This document shows, piece after piece, positions 28,771 through 38,299 of a DNA stretch of 64,000 bases. The notes beneath the pieces are model-generated. The model was given only the letters and a program-made list of their open reading frames with translations. It did not search any database and was not told the DNA's origin. This stretch comes from Sphingomonas sp. Leaf357 (lineage in GTDB: Bacteria; Pseudomonadota; Alphaproteobacteria; Sphingomonadales; Sphingomonadaceae): NCBI RefSeq assembly GCF_001423845.1, contig NZ_LMPM01000003.1, positions 186,001 to 250,000 of the forward strand. Reading direction: 5' to 3'. The position numbers and the translations under genes are program-made. Position 1 is the first letter of the stretch. Each line of letters begins with the position of its first letter.

Positions 28771-30519
28771 ATGAACGCGGAAAAGAATGGAGCCGATATC
28801 CTGGTCGAGGCGCTGTGCGATCTCGGCGTGGACGTCGTGTTCGGCTATCCCGGCGGTGCCGTGCTGCCGATCTACGACGCGATGTTCCGCTCGGGCCGCA
28901 TCAAGCACATCCTCGTCCGTCACGAACAGGCGGCCACGCATGCGGCGGAGGGCTACGCCCGCTCGACCGGCAAGCCCGGCGTGGTGCTCGTCACATCCGG
29001 TCCGGGCGCGACCAACGCGGTCACGGGCATCACCGACGCGTTGATGGATTCGATTCCGATGGTGGTGATCACCGGTCAGGTGCCTACCGCCCTGATCGGC
29101 ACCGACGCTTTTCAGGAGGCGGACACGGTCGGCATCACGCGGCATTGTTCGAAGCACAATTATCTCGTCAAGGATCCCGCCACGCTCGGCGGCATCATCC
29201 ATGAAGCATTTCACATCGCCACCTCCGGCCGCCCCGGCCCGGTCGTCGTGGACGTGCCCAAGGACGTGCAGGTCGCGACCGCGCGCTACACCAAGCCCGG
29301 CCCGATCAAGCACAAGACCTATCGTCCGCAGATCAGGGCCGATCCGACGTTGATCGAACAGGCCGTGGACATGCTCGCCGCCGCCGAACGCCCGATCTTC
29401 TATACCGGCGGCGGGATCATCAATTCCGGGCCGGCCGCATCGCAATTGCTGCGCGAACTCGCCCGCATCACTGGCGCGCCCGTCACCTCGACGCTGATGG
29501 GCCTCGGTGCCTATCCGGCGAGTGGCGAGGCGTGGCTCGGCATGCTCGGCATGCACGGCACCTACGAAGCCAATATGGCGATGAACAAGGCCGATTTGAT
29601 CGTCTGCCTCGGCGCGCGCTTCGACGATCGCGTCACCGGGAGGCTGGACGCGTTCAGCCCGCATTCCGCCAAGATCCACATCGATATCGACCGTTCCAGC
29701 GTGAACAAGAACGTGCGCGTGGACCTGCCCATCATCGCGGATGTCGGCCACGCGCTCGAAGACATGGTCCGCGTCTACAAGTCGCGCCGCCATCCCAAGC
29801 CCGATCTGTCGGAATGGTGGACTCGCATCGACGGCTGGCGCGCGCGCGGCAGCCTGGATTTCGCCGATCATCCGACCGAGATCATGCCACAGCGCGCGAT
29901 CCGGGCCTTGTGGGAGGCAACGCACAAACGCGCACCGATCGTCAGCACCGAAGTCGGCCAGCACCAGATGTGGGCCGCGCAGCATTTCGGCTTCGAAGGC
30001 CCGAACAAGTGGCTGACCAGCGGTGGCCTCGGCACCATGGGCTACGGCCTTCCCGCCGCGATCGGCGCGCAGCTCGGCAACCCCAACGCCTTGTGCATCG
30101 ATATCGCCGGCGAAGCCTCGATCCAGATGAACATTCAGGAACTCGGCACCGCGACGCAATATCGCCTGCCGGTGAAGGTCTTCATCCTCAACAACCAATA
30201 TATGGGCATGGTCCGCCAGTGGCAGGAACTGACCTATTCGAGCCGCTATTCGGAAAGCTATTCGGATGCCCTGCCCGATTTCGTGAAGCTCGCCGAGGCT
30301 TACGGCTGGAAAGGCATCCGCATCGAGAGTCCGGACGATCTCGACGCCGGCATCGCCGCGATGCTCGCGCATGACGGCCCGGTGATGGTCGACTGCATGG
30401 TCTCGCAACTGACCAACTGCTTCCCGATGATCCCCAGCGGCGCGGCGCATACCGACATGCTCCTGCAGGCGGAGGAAGTTTCCGGCGAGATGGACGACGA
30501 AGCGAAGGCGCTGGTCTGA
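28771..30519 (+). CDS. ilvB: Acetolactate synthase, large (catalytic) subunit
   Basis: A 582-residue thiamine-diphosphate enzyme making acetolactate or acetohydroxybutyrate for valine, isoleucine and leucine. Evidence: YPGGAVLPIYDAMF, the activating Glu in VRHEQAATHAAEGYAR, the FAD-domain stretch and the ThDP motif starting GDA-like IDIAGEASIQMNIQELGTA. The usual GDG at the ThDP site reads AGE here, which is common in alphaproteobacterial enzymes annotated the same way but is worth noting. ATG at 28771 with AAGGA nine bases upstream. ilvN follows with a TGATG overlap. The 80-base leader shows no obvious leader peptide. Confidence 0.94.
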   Translation: MNAEKNGADILVEALCDLGVDVVFGYPGGAVLPIYDAMFRSGRIKHILVRHEQAATHAAEGYARSTGKPGVVLVTSGPGATNAVTGITDALMDSIPMVVITGQVPTALIGTDAFQEADTVGITRHCSKHNYLVKDPATLGGIIHEAFHIATSGRPGPVVVDVPKDVQVATARYTKPGPIKHKTYRPQIRADPTLIEQAVDMLAAAERPIFYTGGGIINSGPAASQLLRELARITGAPVTSTLMGLGAYPASGEAWLGMLGMHGTYEANMAMNKADLIVCLGARFDDRVTGRLDAFSPHSAKIHIDIDRSSVNKNVRVDLPIIADVGHALEDMVRVYKSRRHPKPDLSEWWTRIDGWRARGSLDFADHPTEIMPQRAIRALWEATHKRAPIVSTEVGQHQMWAAQHFGFEGPNKWLTSGGLGTMGYGLPAAIGAQLGNPNALCIDIAGEASIQMNIQELGTATQYRLPVKVFILNNQYMGMVRQWQELTYSSRYSESYSDALPDFVKLAEAYGWKGIRIESPDDLDAGIAAMLAHDGPVMVDCMVSQLTNCFPMIPSGAAHTDMLLQAEEVSGEMDDEAKALV

Positions 30520-31034
30520 TGCACATCAAAACCGAAACCTCGTCCCGCCATACCCTGGCGGTGATGGTCGACAACGAACCGGGCATCCTCGCCCGGATCG
30601 CCGGTCTGTTCACCGCGCGCGGCTACAATATCGAGAGCCTGACCGTGTCGGACGTCACCGCCGACCATGCCGTCAGCCGCCTCACCATCGTCACCACGGC
30701 CTCCGACCAGACGATGGAACAGATCCTCGCCCAGCTTGACCGGCTGATCCCGGTGCATTCGGTGACGGACCTCACGGCGCTCGGCCCGCACGTCGAACGC
30801 GAACTGGCGTTGGTGAAGGTCGCCGGGACCGGCGATCACCGGATCGAGGCGCTCCGCCTCGCCGACGTCTACCGCGCCCGCGTGGTCGATGCGACGACGA
30901 CCAGCTTCGTGTTCGAGGTGACCGGCGGGCGCGAGAAGATCGACACGTTCATCACATTGATGCGCGAGGTTGGCCTGATCGAGGTTGCCCGCACCGGCAT
31001 CGTCGCCATCGCCCGGGGAAAGAACGCGGCCTGA
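30519..31034 (+). CDS. ilvN: Acetolactate synthase, small (regulatory) subunit
   Basis: A 171-residue regulatory subunit, the standard length for the IlvH/IlvN type. The N-terminal ACT domain begins HTLAVMVDNEPGILARIAGLFTARGYNIESLTV, the region that binds valine for feedback inhibition; the C-terminal domain includes ELALVKV and VFEVTGGREKIDTFI. Its start overlaps the ilvB stop (TGATG), indicating coupled translation so that the subunits are made together. ilvC follows after an intergenic repeat. Confidence 0.96.
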   Translation: MHIKTETSSRHTLAVMVDNEPGILARIAGLFTARGYNIESLTVSDVTADHAVSRLTIVTTASDQTMEQILAQLDRLIPVHSVTDLTALGPHVERELALVKVAGTGDHRIEALRLADVYRARVVDATTTSFVFEVTGGREKIDTFITLMREVGLIEVARTGIVAIARGKNAA

Positions 31035-31061
31035 ATTTACTGTTCACACCCACCCACCCAC

Positions 31062-32186
<1,125 letters not shown>

Positions 32187-32359
32187 TCGGTCCGCCCCGC
32201 ATATCTCGCAACGCAGGCTGGTGTCTTCCCGAGGCGCGCAAAATGCGGGCCATTGGGAAGGCACCAGCCTACGTTTGACGACGGCATGAAGCGACTGTCC
32301 AAAACTTTCGATAGGATATATAGGATATATCTTGTTAGCGGTTTTGGGGAGGTCGTCGC

Positions 32360-33208
32360 GTGCGCACCGGGGGCTGCAATCCGATCTGGTCGATCGTGCT
32401 GCCCTATTTCAACGAAACCGCGTTCATCGGCCCGACGATAGCGGCCGCCGTCGCGCAACGTGACGCGTCGTTCCGTCTCATCCTGGTGGATAATGGTTCG
32501 ACCGACGGTTCGGAGGCGTTGTGCCGATCGCTTCTATCGACGGCACCGCATATCGATGTGCTCTTCGTGCACGAGGCCTGCCCCGGCCCCAGCCACGCGC
32601 TGAAGACCGGATTCGAATATGTCGAAACGCCCCTCGTCGCGCTGTGGAATGCCGACACCTGGTACCCCGACGACTATCTCGCACGCGCCGAGCAGATGTT
32701 GTGCCGACCGGGCGTCGTCGCGGCGATGGCGATCGATCTGCCCGCCCCTCCCGCCAGCCTGTCCGCGCGGTTGAGGTGCCACCACAAACGGCTGGCCAGC
32801 ATGTTGATGCCGCGTCAGGCGCATACCGGCACGTTCGGTCAGTGTTTCCGCACCGATGCGCTGCGCAGAGTGGGCGGGCCACGATCGGAAGCGTGGCCGT
32901 GGGTGCTCGACGACCATGAATTGATGCAGCGTATCCACAAGGTCGGGCGATCGCGGTATCGGATCGATCATGTCTGCATGCCATCGGCGCGGCGCGGCCG
33001 GACTGCGCATGTCCGCTGGACGCTGTTCGAACGGCTGCTGTACCACATCACTCCGTTCGCGTTGAAGGACTGGTTCTTCTACGATTTTCTGGCCGGTCGC
33101 TTTCGCGCACGCGGCTTGGCGAATGCCAACCTGCGCGACCGCGACTGGATCGACGCGCCGGATACCAACCGGTCGCAACCGTCCCTTCTCCCGCCAACCT
33201 TTGATTGA
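32360..33208 (+). CDS. Glycosyltransferase family 2 protein
   Basis: A 282-residue GT-A glycosyltransferase starting WSIVLPYFNETAFIGPTIAAA, with nucleotide-binding LVDNGSTDGSEAL and the metal motif region WNADTWYPDDY. A later LDDHELMQR segment carries the catalytic-base type acidic cluster. There is a GTG start at 32360 with a strong GGGGAGG seven bases upstream. The upstream region holds two tandem AGGATATAT units (32312-32331) in an AT-rich patch that may be its promoter. The final 70 residues include an aromatic stretch (LKDWFFYDFLAGRF). Acceptor unknown; no neighbouring polysaccharide genes. Confidence 0.85.
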   Translation: MRTGGCNPIWSIVLPYFNETAFIGPTIAAAVAQRDASFRLILVDNGSTDGSEALCRSLLSTAPHIDVLFVHEACPGPSHALKTGFEYVETPLVALWNADTWYPDDYLARAEQMLCRPGVVAAMAIDLPAPPASLSARLRCHHKRLASMLMPRQAHTGTFGQCFRTDALRRVGGPRSEAWPWVLDDHELMQRIHKVGRSRYRIDHVCMPSARRGRTAHVRWTLFERLLYHITPFALKDWFFYDFLAGRFRARGLANANLRDRDWIDAPDTNRSQPSLLPPTFD

Positions 33209-33300
33209 CAGTATCGCCCACGAAACGATGCGTTGCCCTGCAAAGGTTTGACCCTCTCCCGGTCCTGGGCCAGCATGTACCCAACAACAGGAGACATTTC

Positions 33301-33939
33301 ATGCGCATCCCCCTCATCCTGCTCGCGGCCACCGCAGCGATCGCTACCCCGCTGATCGCCCAGCAGGCCATGCAGGCCCCCGGCACCAAGAGCACCGCCG
33401 CCATCACCGGCGGCACCTACTCGGCCGACCCCAACCACACCTTGGTCAGTTGGGAAGTGAACCATCTCGGCTTCACGCCCTATTTCGGCCTGTTCGGCGA
33501 CATCAGCGGCACCCTGACCCTCGATCCCAAGAATCCCGCCGCGTCCAAGGTCGATATCACGATCCCGGTGTCCAAGGTGACGACCGCCAGCGCCGGTCTG
33601 ACCGCGCATATGCTCCGCGCCGGCAAGGACGGCGGCAAGCCCGACTTCTTCGGCCCCGCCCCCGCCGACGCCAAGTTCGTCTCCACCTCGGTCAAGCCGC
33701 TGGGCAGGGACAAGGCGACCGTCGTCGGCAATCTCACGCTCAACGGCATCACCAAGCCGGTGACGTTGGCCGTCACCTTCTACGGCGCGGGCAAGATGCC
33801 GGCACAGATGGGCGGCAAGGAGAATGTCGGCTTCGAAGCGACCACCACGCTGATGCGTAGCGACTTCGGCGTCGACATGGGCATCCCGATGGTGTCCGAC
33901 GCGGTAAAGCTGAAGATCGCCGCGGCGTTCCAGAAATAA
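33301..33939 (+). CDS. YceI family periplasmic lipid-binding-type protein
   Basis: A 212-residue protein with a signal peptide (residues 1-20, IPLILLAATAAIATPLIA). The mature part is a YceI-type lipocalin-like barrel: GTYSADPNHTLVSWEVNHLGFTPYFG at its start, then a middle KPLGRDKATVVGNLTLNGITKPVTL segment typical of the family. YceI proteins bind isoprenoid lipids such as ubiquinone precursors in the periplasm. A strong AGGAGA site precedes the ATG. A strong inverted repeat follows the stop. Confidence 0.9.
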   Translation: MRIPLILLAATAAIATPLIAQQAMQAPGTKSTAAITGGTYSADPNHTLVSWEVNHLGFTPYFGLFGDISGTLTLDPKNPAASKVDITIPVSKVTTASAGLTAHMLRAGKDGGKPDFFGPAPADAKFVSTSVKPLGRDKATVVGNLTLNGITKPVTLAVTFYGAGKMPAQMGGKENVGFEATTTLMRSDFGVDMGIPMVSDAVKLKIAAAFQK

Positions 33940-33949
33940 GCGCATGGCT

Positions 33950-33980
33950 CCAGCCCCTCCCTCCAAAAGGGAGGGGCTGG
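33950..33980. terminator. Bidirectional terminator-like hairpin between yceI-type and BLUF genes
   Basis: CCAGCCCCTCCCT and AGGGAGGGGCTGG form a perfect 13-base-pair stem with a short loop. It lies between convergent stops. There is no long U-tract on either strand, so it may act with Rho or only as an mRNA 3' end protector. Confidence 0.6.
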
Positions 33981-33994
33981 ACAACACGCCGTCC

Positions 33995-34405
33995 TCAGGC
34001 CCGCGCCGCGATCAGGCCGAGAAAACTGCCGCGCACGCTGTCCGATGCGTTGTCGAGCAGGCGTCGCATCTGCGCATCGAACGCATCGCCGCTGTCCCCT
34101 GCCCCACGTTGCGCCATCGTCCAGCTTCCGAACTGCCTGGTCTCGATCTCGCGATCGTGCAGGATCACGATCGCGCGGTGGCGCGGATCGCGCCGGATCC
34201 GCGCGAACGTCGCCGAGACGCTGTCGGCCGGCCCTTCCAGCACTTGCAGAAAGCGCTTACCGTCGCTCCACAGCAGGCCGGTCACGCCGTCCAAAGCATT
34301 GTTCTGTCGCGATTGCGCGACGATCCGTGGCACGTCGATCACGACGGACGGAGTGCTTGAACTCACATAAAGAAGCTGGCGCAGCGGCGTGTGATCGGTA
34401 TCCAT
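33995..34405 (-). CDS. Stand-alone BLUF-domain blue-light receptor
   Basis: A 136-residue protein consisting of a BLUF domain and a short helical tail. Key flavin-site residues are visible: Tyr13 in LRQLLYVSSS, Asn36 in SRQNNALDGVTGLL, Gln54 in RFLQVLEG, and Trp95/Met97 in FGSWTMA. BLUF domains bind FAD and rearrange hydrogen bonds on blue light. With no output domain, this short type signals by protein-protein contact. It is transcribed away from leuA. No partner regulator gene lies next to it. Confidence 0.92.
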   Translation of the reverse strand: MDTDHTPLRQLLYVSSSTPSVVIDVPRIVAQSRQNNALDGVTGLLWSDGKRFLQVLEGPADSVSATFARIRRDPRHRAIVILHDREIETRQFGSWTMAQRGAGDSGDAFDAQMRRLLDNASDSVRGSFLGLIAARA

Positions 34406-34504
34406 CGCGCCCTCCTAATATCGATCGCCATCGCGGGCATTGAGATCGATCAAGCCGCAATCCACGCTGGACAGCACGCACCTCGCCGAGCTAGGCACGC
34501 GGCA

Positions 34505-34552
34505 ATGACGCAAGGCCTGCTCCTTTCGCTGCTTCGACTTACGCGCCCTTAG
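34505..34552 (+). CDS. leuL: Leucine-rich leader peptide of leuA (attenuator)
   Basis: A 15-codon reading frame reads MTQGLLLSLLRLTRP, with six leucine codons (CTG CTC CTT, CTG CTT, CTT) in 15. The stop TAG lies inside a hairpin of the leader. It ends exactly 100 bases before the leuA start. Leucine codons clustered in a short reading frame, followed by alternative stem-loops, are the hallmark of transcription attenuation of a leucine biosynthetic gene. The ribosome site upstream (CTAGG) is weak. Confidence 0.75.
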   Translation: MTQGLLLSLLRLTRP

Positions 34553-34607
34553 GCGCGATACCTCGCCGTGCGCGCCCTGAGGCGCGGCGCAGCGACCCGC
34601 CTAAGGG
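34542..34607 (+). promoter_or_regulatory. Competing hairpins of the leuA attenuator
   Basis: Two nearly identical stem-loops, CGCGCC-CTTA-GGCGCG (34542-34557) and CGCGCC-CTGA-GGCGCG (34571-34586), can cross-pair. In addition CCCTTAGGCG (34546-34555) is perfectly complementary to CGCCTAAGGG (34598-34607). The first hairpin overlaps the end of the leader peptide, so a ribosome stalled at the leucine codons would change which stem forms. No clear U-tract follows, so the exact terminator stem is not obvious. Confidence 0.65.
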
Positions 34608-34652
34608 ACCGACCCGCCCCGAACGACGACCCGAAGTTCTGCGAGACACCCG

Positions 34653-36311
34653 ATGCTGCGTGATCCTTCCGTAAAATACCGCCCCTTCCCCCAGATCGAT
34701 CTGCCCGACCGGCAATGGCCGTCCCGGACGATCGTCCAGCCTCCGCGCTGGCTCTCGACCGACCTGCGCGACGGCAACCAGGCGTTGATCGACCCGATGG
34801 ACGCCGAAAAGAAGACGCGGATGTTCGATCTGCTGTGCAAGGTCGGATTGAAGGAGATCGAGGTCGGCTTCCCGAGCGCCGGCGCGACCGAATTCGATTT
34901 CATCTCCGGCCTCGTCCAGCACGGCCGCATCCCCGACGACGTGACGATCCAAGTGCTGACCCAATCGCGCCGCGACCTGATCGAGAAAAGCTTCGAGAGC
35001 CTGAAGGGCGCGCCGCGCGCGATCGTCCATCTCTACAATGCGGTCAGCCCGGCGTGGCGCAAGATCGTCTTCGGCATGACCCGTGACGAGGTTCGCGCGA
35101 TCGCGATCGAGGGCGCGAAGATCCTGCGCGATTGCGCCGCCGACCAGCCCGAGACCGACTGGACGTTCGAATATTCGCCGGAAACCTTCTCCACCGCCGA
35201 ACTCGATTTCTCGGTCGAGGTGTGCGCGAGCGTCATGGAGGTGCTGGCCCCCACGCCGGACAGGCCGATCATCTTCAACCTGCCCGCCACGGTCGAATGC
35301 GCCACGCCCAACATCTATGCCGACCAGATCGAATGGTTCGGGCGCAACATTCCCAACCGCGACAGCGTGGTGATCTCGCTGCACACCCATAACGATCGCG
35401 GCACCGGCGTCGCGGCGGCGGAACTCGGCATGATGGCCGGCGCCGACCGCGTGGAGGGCTGCCTGCTCGGCAACGGCGAGCGCACCGGAAATTGCGACCT
35501 CGTCACGGTCGCGCTCAACATGTACACGCAAGGTGTTGATCCAAAGCTCGATTTCTCCGACATCGACGAGATCGTCAACACCGTGAACTATTGCACGAAC
35601 ATCCCCGTCCATCCACGGACGCCCTATGCCGGCGATCTGGTCTTCACCGCGTTTTCGGGCAGCCATCAGGACGCCATCAAGAAAGGCTTCGCCGCGCAGG
35701 CGGAGCGCAACGACGAAGTGTGGGAAGTGCCCTATCTGCCGATCGACCCGGCCGATCTCGGCCGCAGCTACGAGGCGGTGATCCGGGTCAATTCGCAGTC
35801 CGGCAAGGGCGGCGTCGCCTGGGTGCTGGAACAGGACAAGGGCCTTAAGCTGCCCAAGCGCCTGCAGGCCGATTTCAGCCGCTACGTGCAGGCCTATGCC
35901 GATGAAACGAGCCGCGAACTGAACGCCGCCGATATCTGGCAGGTATTCGAACGTACTTATCTGGCGCGCGACGCCGACCGGTTTGCGCTACGCGACTATG
36001 AGGAAAGCGGTGCCAGCGGTCAGCGGCTGTTCGTCGGCCGCGTCGCGGTCGATGGCGAGGAACGCTCGATCTCCGGGCGCGGCAACGGCCTGATCTCCGG
36101 CGTCATCGCCGCGTTGGGCGACAGTACGGGGCCGGCGCTCGACGTGGTCGATTACAGCGAACACGCCATCGGCCACGGCGCGGATGCGCAGGCCGCGGCC
36201 TATGTCGAATGCCGCACGGCAGAGGGACGTATCGTATTCGGCGTGGGGCTCGATACCGACATCGCAACCGCGAGCGTGCGCGCGGTGCTGAGCGCAGCGA
36301 ACAGGGCCTGA
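34653..36311 (+). CDS. leuA: 2-isopropylmalate synthase
   Basis: A 552-residue LeuA of the long type, catalysing the first committed step of leucine synthesis from 2-ketoisovalerate and acetyl-CoA. The N-terminal TIM barrel has [16 protein letters not shown] (metal and substrate site) and the metal ligands in SLHTHNDRG. The C-terminal LeuA allosteric domain (about residues 440-545) binds leucine. The start at 34653 lies 100 bases downstream of the leader peptide. The enzyme is thus probably controlled both by leucine feedback and by attenuation. Confidence 0.95.
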   Translation: MLRDPSVKYRPFPQIDLPDRQWPSRTIVQPPRWLSTDLRDGNQALIDPMDAEKKTRMFDLLCKVGLKEIEVGFPSAGATEFDFISGLVQHGRIPDDVTIQVLTQSRRDLIEKSFESLKGAPRAIVHLYNAVSPAWRKIVFGMTRDEVRAIAIEGAKILRDCAADQPETDWTFEYSPETFSTAELDFSVEVCASVMEVLAPTPDRPIIFNLPATVECATPNIYADQIEWFGRNIPNRDSVVISLHTHNDRGTGVAAAELGMMAGADRVEGCLLGNGERTGNCDLVTVALNMYTQGVDPKLDFSDIDEIVNTVNYCTNIPVHPRTPYAGDLVFTAFSGSHQDAIKKGFAAQAERNDEVWEVPYLPIDPADLGRSYEAVIRVNSQSGKGGVAWVLEQDKGLKLPKRLQADFSRYVQAYADETSRELNAADIWQVFERTYLARDADRFALRDYEESGASGQRLFVGRVAVDGEERSISGRGNGLISGVIAALGDSTGPALDVVDYSEHAIGHGADAQAAAYVECRTAEGRIVFGVGLDTDIATASVRAVLSAANRA

Positions 36312-36325
36312 CCGGGTTTCTCGAT

Positions 36326-36347
36326 CCCTCTCCTGCATCGGAGAGGG
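36326..36347. terminator. Hairpin between convergent leuA and folB
   Basis: CCCTCTCC and GGAGAGGG form an eight-base-pair stem around TGCATC. It lies between the leuA stop and the folB stop and could serve both directions; there is no clear U-tract. Confidence 0.5.
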
Positions 36348-36348
36348 G

Positions 36349-36702
36349 TCAGGAACGCTTCCGCGAGATCTCGCACCCGATCCGCGCATCCGGATACACA
36401 TCGGCCTTCATCGTCCGCACCCGCACCTGACGAACGCGCGTATCGGCGAGGCACAAAGCCGCGATCGTCTCGCATAACGTCTCCTGCAGTGCGAAGCGGC
36501 GTTCCGCCGCCAATCCCAGGATGCCCTCGCGAACGAAATCGTAATCCAGCACCTGTTCGATTGCATCCTGGCCCAGCGGCTCCGGATAATCGACCGTCAT
36601 CTCGACCCAGATGATCACCCGCTGCGGCTCGACCTCATAGGGGTGGATGCCAAGCCGGATCATGACCGCCAAGCTATCCAGGATCGTGGTGAACTCAGCC
36701 AT
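36349..36702 (-). CDS. folB: Dihydroneopterin aldolase family protein
   Basis: A 117-residue FolB-type protein of the tunnelling fold, the usual length. It begins TILDSLAVMIRLGIHPYEVEPQRVIIWVEMTVDYP; the Tyr and the later Lys of the active site would lie in the IHPYE and RTMKADVYPDA regions. In other bacteria FolB splits dihydroneopterin or epimerises it in folate synthesis. The start overlaps the end of the SDR gene by eight bases. It is the last gene of the folE-SDR-folB operon. The C-terminus includes CEISRKR, as in true FolB proteins. Confidence 0.85.
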   Translation of the reverse strand: MAEFTTILDSLAVMIRLGIHPYEVEPQRVIIWVEMTVDYPEPLGQDAIEQVLDYDFVREGILGLAAERRFALQETLCETIAALCLADTRVRQVRVRTMKADVYPDARIGCEISRKRS

Positions 36703-37450
36703 GGTCACGGTCGAACATCACATCGCGGTCGCGCTTCAGGAAGCGTTGCCCGCAATCCACGAACAGCGTCTGCCCGTTCAACCCCGCCGCGCCCAACAGG
36801 AACGACACCGCGCGCGCCACGTCCGCCGGATCGACCGGTCGGCGCAACACATTCTCGCTCGCGACCGCGCGAAACTCGTCCTCGCTCTGGTCGCCGCTCG
36901 GCAGCGTGATCCCCGGCGCCACCGCATTCACGCGGATGCGCGGTCCCAAAGCCTGGGCCAGCATCGCCGTCGCACCGGCCAGGGCCGTCTTGCCGCCGGT
37001 GTAAGAGAAGAAATCGGAGTTCAGATTCGCCACCTTCTGATCGAGCAGATTGACCACCGCGCCCTCCACCAGATCGTCCTGCCGCGCCAATGCCGACGCC
37101 AGCAACACCGGTGCCGAATGCCCGATCGCGTAGAGCCGCGCCAGCAGCGCCGCATCGAGCGCGGGCGGCGTATCGTACGCGAATGCGGAAGCGCTGTTGA
37201 CCAGCCCCTGAACCGGCCCACCGGCCACGACCCGCGCCTGGGCGAACAGATCGTCGATCGCTGCGCTGTCGGCCAGATCGCCCTGCACCACGCCCGCCGC
37301 GCCGATCTCCCCGGCCAGCGCCTCGGCCAGCTCGCGCGACGACCCGTAATGCAGCACGACGCGCGCGCCGTCGGCAGCCAGCGCCCGCGCGATCACCGCG
37401 CCCAGCCGCTTCGCGCCGCCCGTCACAAGGATCGTCCGCCCGTCGATCAT
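36695..37450 (-). CDS. Short-chain dehydrogenase/reductase, pteridine reductase-like (FolM-type)
   Basis: A 251-residue SDR. The cofactor motif is VTGGAKRLGAVIARAL, typical of pteridine reductases, the middle motif is LVNSASAFAYD, and the catalytic YxxxK is in FFSYTGGKTAL. Its place between folE and folB (overlapping each by a few bases) points to a reductase acting on pterins, such as dihydromonapterin or dihydrofolate (FolM-like). This is an inference from context plus motif. The start ATG overlaps the folE stop (ATGA). Confidence 0.85.
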   Translation of the reverse strand: MIDGRTILVTGGAKRLGAVIARALAADGARVVLHYGSSRELAEALAGEIGAAGVVQGDLADSAAIDDLFAQARVVAGGPVQGLVNSASAFAYDTPPALDAALLARLYAIGHSAPVLLASALARQDDLVEGAVVNLLDQKVANLNSDFFSYTGGKTALAGATAMLAQALGPRIRVNAVAPGITLPSGDQSEDEFRAVASENVLRRPVDPADVARAVSFLLGAAGLNGQTLFVDCGQRFLKRDRDVMFDRDHG

Positions 37451-38067
37451 CCGTGCATCAGCGCAAGCACTTCCTTGCGGCTGCGTTCGTCCTCGCGAAA
37501 CACCCCCATCATACGGCTCGTGACCATCTTGACGCCCGGAGTGCGCACGCCCCGCGCCGTCATGCAGGCATGACTCGCCTCGATCACCACCGCCACGCCA
37601 TGCGGCTTCAACCCATCCCAGATGCAGTCCGCTACCTCGGCGGTCAGCCGCTCCTGCACCTGTAGCCGCCGGGCGAAGGCGTTCAGCACCCGCGCGAGTT
37701 TGGAGATCCCGACGACATGGTCGCGCGGCAGATAGGCGATGTGCGCCTTGCCGATGATCGGCGCCATGTGGTGCTCGCAATGCGACTGGAACGGGATGTC
37801 CTTCAGCAGGACGAGTTCGTCGTAACCGCCGACCTCGTCGAACACACGCGACAGGTGCTGCCGGGGATCGTCGTCGTATCCGCTGCAATATTCCTTCCAG
37901 GCGCGCGCCACGCGGACCGGCGTATCGACGAGTCCCTCGCGCGTCGGATCGTCGCCCGACCAGCGGATCAGCGTGCGGATCGCCTCCTGAACCTCTTCCG
38001 GCACGGCAATCTTCGCCGGTATGGCGGCAATTTTTTCAGGCTCCGGATCCGATCCGAGGTCGGTCAT
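37447..38067 (-). CDS. folE: GTP cyclohydrolase I
   Basis: A 206-residue FolE, which converts GTP to dihydroneopterin triphosphate, the first step of folate and pterin synthesis. The zinc and substrate site are in IPFQSHCEHHMAPIIGKAHIAYLP, followed by VVGISKLARVLNAFARRLQVQERLT and the late HACMTARGVR motif. It is the first gene of folE-SDR-folB. An Ile/Ala-rich N-terminal extension of about 25 residues precedes the core. The promoter should lie in the 230-base divergent gap with the TonB-dependent receptor gene. Confidence 0.97.
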   Translation of the reverse strand: MTDLGSDPEPEKIAAIPAKIAVPEEVQEAIRTLIRWSGDDPTREGLVDTPVRVARAWKEYCSGYDDDPRQHLSRVFDEVGGYDELVLLKDIPFQSHCEHHMAPIIGKAHIAYLPRDHVVGISKLARVLNAFARRLQVQERLTAEVADCIWDGLKPHGVAVVIEASHACMTARGVRTPGVKMVTSRMMGVFREDERSRKEVLALMHG

Positions 38068-38299
38068 CTATAATTCCTAGAACAAACAAGCACAGGGTGA
38101 CGCTACGGCAAGCGCGCTCTGTGTGAATTGGGCTGTCATGCCACCTGTCTCATTTGGGCAACGGCGGCGCAAGCCCGCAGTTTTGCGTGGGATTAGGCCA
38201 TTGACGGCGCTTTCCGGCGGGGTCTACGTCTGTGGGGTCGAGAGACAGATTTCGCAAGACGACCCCGAAGATCGCCAGCGAAGACAGGAGAGGGAAATC

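Noticed and set aside
30050..30130. Altered GDG motif in the acetolactate synthase large subunit taken as loss of function
   Set aside because: The rest of the ThDP and FAD sites and the coupled regulatory subunit are intact; the variation IDIAGEAS seems compatible with activity, so no defect is claimed.
38123..38299. Upstream extension of the TonB-dependent receptor by 59 codons
   Set aside because: The downstream ATG has a strong AGGAGAGGGA site and is directly followed by a signal peptide; the extension would destroy export.
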